DNA of 64,000 nt from Rhodopseudomonas sp. Lineage in GTDB: Bacteria; Pseudomonadota; Alphaproteobacteria; Rhizobiales; Xanthobacteraceae. Below the pieces are notes generated by a model. It had not been told where the DNA came from. It saw nothing but the letters and a program-made list of their open reading frames with translations, and made no database searches. Shown here in pieces: positions 44,868-53,258 of this stretch (positions are counted from its first letter, which is position 1; each line of letters opens with the position of its first letter). Made by a program: the position numbers and the translations under genes. The DNA is taken from NCBI RefSeq assembly GCF_013377015.1, contig NZ_JACABA010000001.1:269554-333553 (forward strand), in the 5' to 3' direction.

Positions 44868-45345
44868 GCGCACAATTTTCCCGATTGACAACCTCGCCAA
44901 CATAGGACTATATTCCGCTCATCCCGCCTCACACGAGGGGCGGCTCGCGATCGTCACGGACGCGGGGCGGGATGCGGTGGCCGGCATGCGGCGTTCGAAC
45001 TGCCGGGGTGTGAAAAGCGCCCCGGATGACGACCTCGCCAAGGCCGGACGGTGGAAGGCGTGGACAGTCCCGGTGCGGTTGCCCCGCACCAGATGAGGTC
45101 GGGTCGGCCCCCGCGATCGCTCCCTCGGGAGAAGGTCGTGGCGGCGGTAAGCGTGAACCCGGCAAACGGCGGTAACCCGGAGCGACCGCCGGGGGCGCCA
45201 CGCAATACACCGTTCCTCCACCGCGCGCGGAACGCCGGATGATTCCGGCGCAACCGTGGTGACTACGCTCGTGTGCTTTTCACTTTGCACACGGGGCCGC
45301 GGGTGCATCGGGCACCCGGCGTTCCGCGCGCCCTCTTCTCCGAAG
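44868..45345. repeat. GC-rich dispersed intergenic repeat element
   Basis: Begins near AACCTCGCCAACATAGGACT and contains GGCGGCTCGCGATCGTCACG, GGCGTGGACAGTCCCGGTGC and a long inverted repeat GCGCGCGGAACGCCGG (45223-45238) / CCGGCGTTCCGCGCGC (45316-45331). I recall closely similar sequence in many copies in Bradyrhizobium and Rhodopseudomonas genomes, where it gives rise to spurious hypothetical proteins. Boundaries are approximate, and the family claim is from memory. Confidence 0.6.
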
Positions 45346-45572
45346 GGGGCACGGGACTCAAGCAAACCCCGGGCGCTTTGCGCCGCGGGATCGCGAAGCC
45401 GTGGCTGTTTGATAGTCGAATCGGAATGCGAGTTGAGGAGCGGATGCTGCTCTGCACCCGGCAGCGAGGCACCAGCGCCCCTCCACACACACCGTCATCG
45501 CCCGGTTTGACCCGGCGACCCAGTATTCCAAAGTGACAGCGATCAAATCACAAGCGCTCTGCAATACTGGTT

Positions 45573-45588
45573 CCCCGCTTTCGCGGGG
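45573..45588. repeat. short REP-like hairpin
   Basis: CCCCGC-TTTC-GCGGGG, followed by ATGACA. This is the core of the CATCCCCGCGAAAGCGGGG-type intergenic repeat common in Bradyrhizobium-like genomes. A related piece (GTTTGACCCGGCGACCCAGTAT) lies 60 bp upstream. Confidence 0.6.
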
Positions 45589-45709
45589 ATGACAGTGGTG
45601 AGAGATCGAGCCCGGCAATGACGACGGACGACATCAATGCCACCGTATCCGTCGCCGCTTGCTCGCCGAGCGAAAACGGCCAGCGCGACGCTCCCGGCGA
45701 CGCGCGCGC

Positions 45710-46612
45710 TTACTGCGCCGGCCGTCGCCGCGGCGCCGGCTGTTCGGCGCGCGGTCCCGGAGCGGCGGCTCTGGCAGGCGCCTGGGCCGGCTCCTGCGCC
45801 GTCGCATTGCTCGGCCCGAACAGGATGCGGGTCGGGTTCTTGTCGAGATTGTTGACCGCGCGGCTGATGTCGCCAAGGGTCTTGCGGCCGTCCATGATCA
45901 ACGTCGCGGCGCGCTTGTCGAGATTGTCGGCCAGTTCGCGGAACGACTTCACCGCCTGGAACAGCTCGCCGCCGTCCTTGCCGCCGGCCAGCGCGTCGAT
46001 GCCCTGCATGACGCTGTCGGTCTTCGCCATCACGCCGTCGACCCTGGCCATGATGCTGTCGATCTTGTCCGAGCTGCGCGCCAGACTTCCGGTGAAGGTC
46101 TGTAGGTTCTGCAGCGACGACTTCACCGTATCCTCGTTTTCGGCGACCATCCGGTTGACGTTCTTCAGCGTCGCCTTGATCGACTCGGAAATGTCCTGCA
46201 GCGAATTCGGATCGGCGGTCAGCACCGGCACGCCGTCCTCGTCCAGCGGAACCGGCGGGGCGGTCTCGAGCCCGCCCTTCAGCGAGATCGCCGCCACGCC
46301 GGTCAGGCCCTGGAACTCCAGGCCGACCAGGGTATCCTTGCGGATCGGGGCGGTGTTTTCCACCATCGCCAGCGCCACCACCCGGCGCGGATTGTCGAGC
46401 TTCACCGAGGTGACTTCGCCGACCCGGACGCCGTTGAAATTGACGCTGCCGCCGTTGCGCAGGCCGGACGCCGCGCCTTCGAACACGATGCGCAGCGGGC
46501 TGCGCAGCTTGGTGGTGTGCAGGCTCTGGAACCAGAGCACAAATCCGAACGCCGCCGCGATCACCGCGAGCGTGAACGTGCCGATCAGAAAGTAGTTCGC
46601 CCGCGTTTCCAT
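45710..46612 (-). CDS. MlaD/MCE-family lipid-binding protein of an ABC transporter
   Basis: 300 residues. One N-terminal membrane helix (about 8-28) precedes a single MCE domain (about 40-115) with SGLRNGGSVNFNGVRVGEVTSVKL and GLEFQGLTGVAAISLKGG. A helical, coiled stretch (about 140-260) and a Pro/Ala/Arg tail follow. MCE proteins form periplasmic hexamers that bind phospholipid for the MlaEF transporter. Last gene of mlaE-mlaF-mlaD, 25 bp after mlaF. The long helical region is typical of alphaproteobacterial single-MCE proteins and may form a needle-like extension. Confidence 0.9.
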   Translation of the reverse strand: METRANYFLIGTFTLAVIAAAFGFVLWFQSLHTTKLRSPLRIVFEGAASGLRNGGSVNFNGVRVGEVTSVKLDNPRRVVALAMVENTAPIRKDTLVGLEFQGLTGVAAISLKGGLETAPPVPLDEDGVPVLTADPNSLQDISESIKATLKNVNRMVAENEDTVKSSLQNLQTFTGSLARSSDKIDSIMARVDGVMAKTDSVMQGIDALAGGKDGGELFQAVKSFRELADNLDKRAATLIMDGRKTLGDISRAVNNLDKNPTRILFGPSNATAQEPAQAPARAAAPGPRAEQPAPRRRPAQ

Positions 46613-46637
46613 TCAATCAACTCCAGTACTGGCGAAT

Positions 46638-47408
46638 CTAGCCGACGACGGCGCGGGCCCGCTTGCCGTGAAAATAGGATCGCAGCCATGGATGTTCCGA
46701 GGCCTGCATGTCGGCCATCGTTCCCGCCGCGATGACCTTGCCGCTGCCCAGAACGGCGATGCGGTCGCACGCTGTATGAAGGCTGTCGAGGTCATGAGTT
46801 ACCATAAAAACCGTCAGACCCAAAGTACGCTGCAGGGTCCGCACCAATTCGTCGAAATCGCCGGCGCCGATCGGGTCCAGCCCCGAGGTCGGTTCGTCGA
46901 GGAATACAAGTTCCGGATCGAGCGCCAGCGCCCGCGCCAGCGCCACACGCTTGATCATGCCGCCGGATAGTTCCGACGGAAAGCGGTCGACCACCTCGGG
47001 CTTCAACCCCACCATGCCGAGCTTGGCGATGGTAATCTCATCGAGCAGGCGCTGCGACAAATTGAGATATTCGCGCACCGGGAACTGGATGTTCTGTCGC
47101 ACCGTAAGCGAGGAAAACAGCGCGCCCTGCTGGAACAGGATGCCCCAGCGCCGCTCGACACCGCGCCGCTCGGCTGCGTCGGCGGCGTCGAGATCGATCC
47201 CGAACACCTCGATCCGCCCGCTGACCTTCGGCACCAGGCCGATGATCGTACGGGTCAGAACCGATTTGCCGGCGCCGGACGGGCCGACGAAGCCGAGGAT
47301 TTCGCCGCGCCTGACGTCGAGGCTGAGCTCGTCGAGAACCTTGGTGGAACCGAACTGCACGGAGACGTCGCGAACCCGGATGATCGCGTCGGATGGGTCG
47401 ACAGCCAT
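46638..47408 (-). CDS. mlaF: MlaF-type phospholipid transporter ATPase
   Basis: 256 residues, one ABC domain. Walker A GPSGAGKSV, signature LSGGMIKRVALARALA, Walker B LVFLDEPTSGLDP, switch His in MVTHDLDS. The LSGGM form and the extra C-terminal region with a short HPWLRSYFHGKRAR extension are typical of MlaF. It powers lipid movement between inner and outer membranes by the MlaE permease. It starts 2 bp after the mlaE stop. Confidence 0.93.
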   Translation of the reverse strand: MAVDPSDAIIRVRDVSVQFGSTKVLDELSLDVRRGEILGFVGPSGAGKSVLTRTIIGLVPKVSGRIEVFGIDLDAADAAERRGVERRWGILFQQGALFSSLTVRQNIQFPVREYLNLSQRLLDEITIAKLGMVGLKPEVVDRFPSELSGGMIKRVALARALALDPELVFLDEPTSGLDPIGAGDFDELVRTLQRTLGLTVFMVTHDLDSLHTACDRIAVLGSGKVIAAGTMADMQASEHPWLRSYFHGKRARAVVG

Positions 47409-47410
47409 CG

Positions 47411-48559
47411 TCACATCCCGATCGATGCGAAGAAGATGGCAAATACGCCGTCCATCACGATGACGAAGAAGATCCCCTTCACCACCGACGCGGTAGTGTG
47501 CTGGCCGAGCGACTCGGCGCTGCCCTGCACCGCGAGGCCCTCGACGCAGGCGACGATGCCGATCACAATCGCCATCACCGGCGCCTTGATCATGCCGACG
47601 GTGAAGTGATTGATCGAAATTGCGTCGCGCAGCCGCAGCAGGAAGGCGTCCGGATCGACGCCGCCATACAGCCAGGCCACCAGGCCGCCGCCATACAGCG
47701 CGGCCATCGCCCCGAGAAAGGTCAGGATCGGCATCGCCAGCACCAGCGCGATCATCCGCGGCACGATCAGCACGTCGATCGGGTCGAACCCCATGGTCCG
47801 CAGCGCGTCGATCTCCTCGCGCATCTTCATCGAGCCGAGCTCGGCCGTATAGGCGCTGCCGGAGCGGCCGGCGACCATGATCGCGACCAGCAGCACGCCG
47901 ATTTCGCGAAGCACCAGCACGCCGAGCATGTCGACGACGAACACATCGGCGCCGAATTTGCGGAAATGGAAGATGCCCTGCTGCGAGATGATACAGCCGA
48001 TCAGGAAGGTGATCAGCACCACGATCGGCACCGCGCGCCAGCAGACCTGTTCGAGATGATGAACCGTCGAGGTCAGGCGGAAGGTCGATGGATGCAGGAT
48101 CGCCCGCAGCATCGCCGCCAGCACCGCGCCCATCATGCTGATCAGCGCCACCAAGTCGTCGCCGAACGCGTAAACGGTCCGGCCCAACCGCTCGATCGGC
48201 GCCCGGAACGAACCCGAGACCGGTTCCGCCGGTCCGGTGGGCTCGACCCGGCGCACCTCGTCGACCAGGCTGGAATAATTCGCCGAGAGCCCGGCGATCT
48301 TCGCCTCGACGCCGCCCTCGGTCAGGCTGCGACGCAGACGCTCGATCAGCCAGGCGCCGAAGGTGTCGAGCTTGGCGACATCGGAGACGTCGATGAAGAT
48401 GTTGGGACGCGTTCCGGTCAGTTGCTCGGCGTCCGCGACGATACGCTCGAGCGCGGGCGCGAACATTGCGGTCCACGACCCGGCAGCGCACAGCGCCAGG
48501 CCCTCGCCCCTCGCAATTCGTTCAAGTGTCGGGCCGTCCAATTTCAACTCCTGTGCCAT
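47411..48559 (-). CDS. mlaE: MlaE-type permease fused to an N-terminal STAS domain
   Basis: 382 residues. The first 105 residues form a STAS-like domain (LCAAGSWTAMFAPALERIV...IFIDVSDVAKLDTFGAWLIERL), the job done by separate MlaB in E. coli. The MlaE permease follows, with VCWRAVPIVVLITFLIGCIISQQG, the conserved GLIREIGPLLVAI-like segment LVLREIGVLLVAIMVAGRSGSAYTAELGSM, and IDALRTMGFDP. It is the first gene of the operon and divergent from the epimerase gene. MlaC and MlaA are not encoded here. Confidence 0.93.
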   Translation of the reverse strand: MAQELKLDGPTLERIARGEGLALCAAGSWTAMFAPALERIVADAEQLTGTRPNIFIDVSDVAKLDTFGAWLIERLRRSLTEGGVEAKIAGLSANYSSLVDEVRRVEPTGPAEPVSGSFRAPIERLGRTVYAFGDDLVALISMMGAVLAAMLRAILHPSTFRLTSTVHHLEQVCWRAVPIVVLITFLIGCIISQQGIFHFRKFGADVFVVDMLGVLVLREIGVLLVAIMVAGRSGSAYTAELGSMKMREEIDALRTMGFDPIDVLIVPRMIALVLAMPILTFLGAMAALYGGGLVAWLYGGVDPDAFLLRLRDAISINHFTVGMIKAPVMAIVIGIVACVEGLAVQGSAESLGQHTTASVVKGIFFVIVMDGVFAIFFASIGM

Positions 48560-48678
48560 TCTGCACCGAATACAGTTATCAAATGCTTATTCAGCTGACG
48601 TCTTGTGAGCGAGGCTCATTACCAGCCATACTTGTTAGCGCCGAGCAACCCTCGATTCCGAGTTTAATAGATTCAGCA

Positions 48679-49674
48679 ATGAGTTCCACGAAGCCGCCAC
48701 AATTGGCCGCCGGGATCGAGCGTTGGCCGATCGCGGGCGCCTTCACCATCAGCCGCGGCGCCAAGACCGAAGCCGTGGTGGTGGTCGCCGAGATCAGCCA
48801 TCGCGGCCACATCGGCCGCGGCGAATGTGTTCCCTATGCCCGCTATGGCGAAACGCCGGAAGCCACCCTCGCGGCGATCCAGGCGATGCAGCAGCGGCTG
48901 CGCGACGGGATCGGCCGCCAAGCGCTGCAGACGGCGATGCCGGCTGGTGCCGCCCGCAACGCTCTGGATTGCGCCTTTCTGGACCTTGAGGCCAAGGCCA
49001 GCGGCCAACGGGTCTGGAACCTACTCGGCAGCGCCGCGCCGCGTCCCGCCACCACCGCCTACACCATCTCGCTGGGAACGCCGGACGCGATGGCTGCCGC
49101 CACCGCCAAGGCGGCGGGACGGCCGCTACTCAAGATCAAGCTCGGCGGCGACGGCGATGGCGACCGGATCGCGGCGGTGCGCAGGGAGGCGCCGGAATCC
49201 GAACTGATCGTCGACGCCAACGAGGCCTGGACGCCCAACAACCTCGAACAAAATCTCGCCGAATGCGCCGAGGTCGGCGTCACCCTGGTGGAACAGCCAC
49301 TGCCGGCCGGACGAGACGGAGCGCTGGCCCGGATTCGCAGGCCGATGGCGGTTTGCGCCGATGAAAGCGTCCACGACCGGGCCTCGCTCGAGGGCCTGCG
49401 CGAGCGCTACGATGCGATCAATATCAAACTCGATAAGACCGGCGGTCTGACCGAGGCGATGGCGATGGCCGAGGCAGCGCAAGCCCTCGGCTTCGAAATC
49501 ATGATCGGCTGCATGGTGGCGACCTCGCTGTCGATGGCGCCGGCGATGCTGCTGGCGCAACGCGCACGCTTTGTCGATCTCGACGGCCCGCTGCTGCTGG
49601 CGCGGGACCGCGACAATGGCCTACGCTATGACGGCAGCACGATCTATCCGCCTGAGCCGGCGTTGTGGGGCTGA
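48679..49674 (+). CDS. dipeptide (L-Ala-D/L-Glu type) epimerase, enolase superfamily
   Basis: 331 residues; the track start at 48466 overlaps the divergent mlaE gene. The barrel shows the paired lysines in LLKIKLGGD (Lys152/Lys154), metal ligands in ELIVDANEAW, TLVEQPLP and VCADESVHD, and the second catalytic Lys in NIKLDKTGGL. This is the muconate-lactonising subgroup, closest to L-Ala-D/L-Glu epimerase, which recycles murein peptides. Specificity for other dipeptides cannot be excluded. Its end overlaps the convergent MFS gene by 31 bp. Confidence 0.87.
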   Translation: MSSTKPPQLAAGIERWPIAGAFTISRGAKTEAVVVVAEISHRGHIGRGECVPYARYGETPEATLAAIQAMQQRLRDGIGRQALQTAMPAGAARNALDCAFLDLEAKASGQRVWNLLGSAAPRPATTAYTISLGTPDAMAAATAKAAGRPLLKIKLGGDGDGDRIAAVRREAPESELIVDANEAWTPNNLEQNLAECAEVGVTLVEQPLPAGRDGALARIRRPMAVCADESVHDRASLEGLRERYDAINIKLDKTGGLTEAMAMAEAAQALGFEIMIGCMVATSLSMAPAMLLAQRARFVDLDGPLLLARDRDNGLRYDGSTIYPPEPALWG

Positions 49675-50861
49675 TCCACGACCGAAGGATGGGCGTCGAG
49701 CCAGCGCCGCCCCAGTAACATTACCAGTGCGCCGACGATCGCCATCGCCGCCATCAGATAGTAGACGCGCTGGCCCTGCTGCGCGTAGATCGCGCCGCAC
49801 AGCATCGCGGCGCCGCTCATGGCGATCCCGGTGCAGGCGGTGAGATAACCCTGCGCGCGCGCGACCACATGACCGGGGACGTAGCGGATCAGCAGCCCCA
49901 TCGTGCCGACCTGGGTCAGGCCATAGGTCAGCCCATGCAGCAATTGCACCACGGCGAGCGCCGCCAACGGCGGATCCTGCGCGGTGATCAGCCAGCGCGC
50001 CACCGCACTCAGCGCTCCGATCACCACCAGCAGCGCCGGCGATAAGGCGAACCGCGGCGACAGCGCGAACACCACGATCTCGGCGATCACCCCCAGCACC
50101 CAGAGCGCGGCGATGGTCATCCCGCCGAAGCCGGCGCCCTGCCAGGCAATCGACGCGAAAGTGTAATAGGCGGCGTGGCTGCCCTGGATCAGCGCCGCGG
50201 CCACGATGATCGCCAGAAAGCCCGGGCTGCGTAGCAGCGCCGTGGTGCGCTGCGGCGCTACCGAACTCCTTGCCGGCGCATCGAGCGGCCGCAACCCGAA
50301 GCTGGTGATGGCGCCAAGCGCCGCCGCGCCGGCGATGACGAAGATCAGCTTCTCGGCCGCGATCACATCGACCAACAGCCCGCAAACCAGCGCGCCGACC
50401 ACGAACGCGGCCGAACCCCACAGCCGCAGCGGTCCGTAATTCAGACCGTAGCGTGCCACGCCCTTCAGCGCATAACCGTCAGTCAGCGGCACCATCGGCG
50501 TCCAGGCGCAAGCAGTCACCACGAAGACGACGAACACCGCGAAAGGCTGACGCAAGGTGCCCAGCGCGGCAAAGCCGGCGACGGTGACGATCGCGGTCAC
50601 GATCAGCGCCCCGCGCAACGCCTGACGCCGTTCCGCGAGCGCGGTGACGAAAGGCAGGATGGTGAAACGGGTGACCGAGGGCGCCGCGACGATCACGCCG
50701 ATCCACCACGCATCGATCCCGATCGCCTTCAGCCACACCGTGAAAAACGGCAAGTAAGTGCCGACCACCCCGAAGATCGCGCCATAAAATAGCGCCAGGC
50801 GAATCGCGAATCGCCGGGCCTCCAATTGCGATCGGATGGGGATTTGTGATTCGGACGGCAT
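49644..50861 (-). CDS. MFS transporter (MFS_1-like, HcaT/YcaD type)
   Basis: 405 residues from ATG 50861; the track's extra codon is a TTG. Twelve predicted membrane helices. Opening motif LALFYGAIFGVVGTYLPFFTVWLKAIGIDAWWIGVI, with LRLWGSAAFVVGALVCG and VQLLHGLTYGLTQVGTMGLLIRYVP typical of the 3-phenylpropionate-permease-like MFS group. Substrate unknown. It is convergent with the epimerase, so a functional link such as peptide uptake is weak. Confidence 0.87.
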   Translation of the reverse strand: MPSESQIPIRSQLEARRFAIRLALFYGAIFGVVGTYLPFFTVWLKAIGIDAWWIGVIVAAPSVTRFTILPFVTALAERRQALRGALIVTAIVTVAGFAALGTLRQPFAVFVVFVVTACAWTPMVPLTDGYALKGVARYGLNYGPLRLWGSAAFVVGALVCGLLVDVIAAEKLIFVIAGAAALGAITSFGLRPLDAPARSSVAPQRTTALLRSPGFLAIIVAAALIQGSHAAYYTFASIAWQGAGFGGMTIAALWVLGVIAEIVVFALSPRFALSPALLVVIGALSAVARWLITAQDPPLAALAVVQLLHGLTYGLTQVGTMGLLIRYVPGHVVARAQGYLTACTGIAMSGAAMLCGAIYAQQGQRVYYLMAAMAIVGALVMLLGRRWLDAHPSVVDQPHNAGSGG

Positions 50862-50933
50862 CAATTCAATTGCGATTCGCTGCGGATCATGGTGATCGTT
50901 ATCTCAACGCGCAATGATTTGCGCCACGAGTCC

Positions 50934-52220
50934 ATGATGGCCGAAGAAGCATTTGCCCTATCGCCGATCGCCGCCCGCGCATCGCTGCCCAGCGAAGCGG
51001 ACTACGAGGCGATTCGCGAAGCGTTCATGGAAACCGCGCGCGGCCGCTGGTTTCTCAGCGAGTACGGCAAGCGCAACCGCAACGCCGACACCAGCATGGT
51101 GCTCGACGCCGTGGCGCGGATTGAAACGACTCTGGCCGCGCAGAAGCAGGCTCCCGCCAACGCGCTGATCGATTCGCTCGGAGCGATTCGGGTGATCGTC
51201 GGCGAAGCGCGCGCCGGCGTCGCGCTGGCGCTTGCGGCTTTGGAGGTCAGCGGGACCCTCGCGGCGGCGCATGAGGGCGTGCGAATCATCCGCGAAGTCG
51301 CCTGGACGTTGCGCGAATGCGGCGCCGATGCCCGGATCTGCGATCTGCTCGACGCCCAGGTCAACGCGATCGATTCCGGCCACCGCCAGATCGCGGCGAT
51401 CGATCGCGACGAGGTGCTGGCGGCGTTCGATCTGGTGATTCGTCGGATCGCCGATCTGGCCGGCGACGAAGCCGCGGCTTCGCCTCCGCACGAAGCGGCA
51501 GCTGTCGAGCCCGAACAGGCGGCTTCGTCGGCGCCGGTTGTGAGCAATGAATTGCAGCAGGCTGCTTCGAATCTTCCAGAAGCGTCAGCCTCGGAGATTG
51601 CCGAGGTCGACACGGACGCCGCTGCGGAAATGGCCATGGAGCTGCCGCCGGATCCAGCCGACACCGCGGCGCAGATCGATATGCCCGAGGCGGTCGTGCT
51701 GAAAGCCGCCGCCGAGGATCAAACTGGAATCGCCGCTCAGGCGGCGACGATCGTCGAACCGAACACCGCCGCGGAGTTGGCGCCGGCGGTCGAGCACGCG
51801 ATGGCCGAGAACGATGCCGATGTGCTCGACCTGGAGACCGCGCTGGATGTCGCCGTTCTGGATCTGGTGGCGATGGAGATGGCCGCGCTGGATTTCGCGG
51901 ATGAAGAGACTACCCCGGCGCGCGAGACGGAGCCCGGCGAATTGGCTTCCGCCGAACCAATTGCTGCCGAGCCGTCTTACGATGAGCCGATGGCCGTCGA
52001 GCCGGTTGCAGCAGAATCGGTCTATCGCGAAGCCAGCGCGGCCATGGCAGAGACGATGGTCATGGAGTCCGCGATCGTGACCGAGAACCCGCCGCCACCG
52101 TCGCTTGGCGCGGCGCTGCTGGCGCGCGGGATGGTGGCGCCGCCGGCCGTATCCAACGTCGATCCGCTGGCGCCAATCCGCCGCATGAGCCAGGCCGAGA
52201 AGATCGCGTTCTTTTCGTAA
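50934..52220 (+). CDS. acidic two-part protein of unknown function
   Basis: About 428 residues, not recognised. The N-terminal 165 residues are a compact helical domain (YEAIREAFMETARGRWFLSEYGKRNRNADTSMVLDAVARIETTL, later IIREVAWTLRECGADARICDLLDAQVNAID). A long Glu/Ala/Pro-rich disordered region (about 180-400) with repeated short acidic motifs (AAEPSYDEP, AVEPVAAES) follows. The end is a short motif DPLAPIRRMSQAEKIAFFS that looks like a docking peptide. No signal or membrane segment. Similar N-terminal domains occur as hypotheticals in the same family as far as I recall. Starts at 50889 or 50937 are also possible. Confidence 0.6.
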   Translation: MMAEEAFALSPIAARASLPSEADYEAIREAFMETARGRWFLSEYGKRNRNADTSMVLDAVARIETTLAAQKQAPANALIDSLGAIRVIVGEARAGVALALAALEVSGTLAAAHEGVRIIREVAWTLRECGADARICDLLDAQVNAIDSGHRQIAAIDRDEVLAAFDLVIRRIADLAGDEAAASPPHEAAAVEPEQAASSAPVVSNELQQAASNLPEASASEIAEVDTDAAAEMAMELPPDPADTAAQIDMPEAVVLKAAAEDQTGIAAQAATIVEPNTAAELAPAVEHAMAENDADVLDLETALDVAVLDLVAMEMAALDFADEETTPARETEPGELASAEPIAAEPSYDEPMAVEPVAAESVYREASAAMAETMVMESAIVTENPPPPSLGAALLARGMVAPPAVSNVDPLAPIRRMSQAEKIAFFS

Positions 52221-52227
52221 GGCGGCT

Positions 52228-53214
52228 TCAGACGATCAATCGCGCATACAGGTCGGCATCGACATTGCCGCCCGACAGCACGATGACAACGGTCTTGCCG
52301 CGCGCATCGAGCCGGCCCGACAGCAAAGCGGCGAGCGCCACCGCGCCGCCGGGCTCCGCCACTAGCTTCAATTCCCGGAACAAGAAGGCAACCGCCTGCG
52401 CGATTTCGGCGTCGGATGCGGTGACGCCGCGGGCCAACAGCCGCCGGTTGATGGCAAAGGTCAGTTCGCCCGGGATCGATGCCATCAGCGCATCGCAGAT
52501 AGTACGGCCCTCGGCGCTATGCGGTTCGCGATGACCCGCCGCCAGCGAGCGGGCGTGATCGTCGAAGGCATCAGGCTCGGCCGAGATGATCGAGGCCTGT
52601 GGAAAACGCGCTTTGACCGCCACCGCGATCCCGGCGATCAGCCCGCCGCCGGAAACCGGCGCAACGACGATATCGGGGGCGAGACCAAGCCCGGCGAGAT
52701 CCTCGGCGATCTCGCGACCGACCGTGCCCTGCCCTGCAATGACCCAGGGATCGTCATAGGGCGGCACCAGCGTGGCCCCGCGCGCCGCAGCGATCTCGCG
52801 GGCGATCGCCTCGCGATCCTCGCGGTCGCGGTCGTACAGCACCACCTCGGCGCCGTAGCCCCTGGTCCGTTCGCGTTTCGACAGCGGCGCATCCGCCGGC
52901 ATCACGATGGTCGCGCGCATGTCGAGGATCTGCGCCGCCGCGGCCACACCTTGCGCGTGATTGCCAGACGAGAACGCCACCACACCGCCGCCGCGCGCAG
53001 CTTTCGGAATCGACGACATCTTGTTGAAAGCACCGCGAAACTTGAACGAACCGGTCCGCTGCAGCATTTCCGGCTTCAGCAGCACCCGGGCGCCGGTCAC
53101 CGCGTCGAGCGCCGGGCAACTCAGCAGCGGGGTCCGCACCGCATAAGGCACCAGCACACCGGCCGCGATGTCGATATCCGCGGCGGTGACTGGCAAATCA
53201 TCCGAATCTGTCAT
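52228..53214 (-). CDS. threonine/serine dehydratase-like PLP enzyme
   Basis: 328 residues from ATG 53214; the track extends 72 codons too far. Fold type II PLP enzyme: Schiff-base Lys58 in RTGSFKFRGAFNKM, substrate loop FSSGNHAQGVAAAA, phosphate loop APVSGGGLIAGIA and a C-terminal ILSGGNVD. There is no ACT regulatory domain, so it is the short catabolic or serine-racemase-like form. It deaminates Thr or Ser to 2-oxoacids, or handles a hydroxy-amino acid such as hydroxyectoine products. No neighbour narrows this. Confidence 0.85.
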   Translation of the reverse strand: MTDSDDLPVTAADIDIAAGVLVPYAVRTPLLSCPALDAVTGARVLLKPEMLQRTGSFKFRGAFNKMSSIPKAARGGGVVAFSSGNHAQGVAAAAQILDMRATIVMPADAPLSKRERTRGYGAEVVLYDRDREDREAIAREIAAARGATLVPPYDDPWVIAGQGTVGREIAEDLAGLGLAPDIVVAPVSGGGLIAGIAVAVKARFPQASIISAEPDAFDDHARSLAAGHREPHSAEGRTICDALMASIPGELTFAINRRLLARGVTASDAEIAQAVAFLFRELKLVAEPGGAVALAALLSGRLDARGKTVVIVLSGGNVDADLYARLIV

Positions 53215-53258
53215 GCACGCTTGTATCGTGCGCCCCGCCGTACCGGCAAGCTGCGGAG

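Larger units (their letters stand above)
44758..45709. other. gene-free gap filled with repeat DNA
   Basis: About 950 bp with no credible gene. It contains a hairpin (44790-44810), a GC-rich dispersed repeat (about 44868-45345) and a short REP-like hairpin (45573-45588). Track ORFs here such as 44919-45488 and 45051-45242 are out-of-frame readings of the repeat. Confidence 0.6.

Noticed and set aside
44919-45536. Cluster of small overlapping ORFs on both strands
   Set aside because: All six are readings of a dispersed intergenic repeat. None has a ribosome binding site or a known fold.
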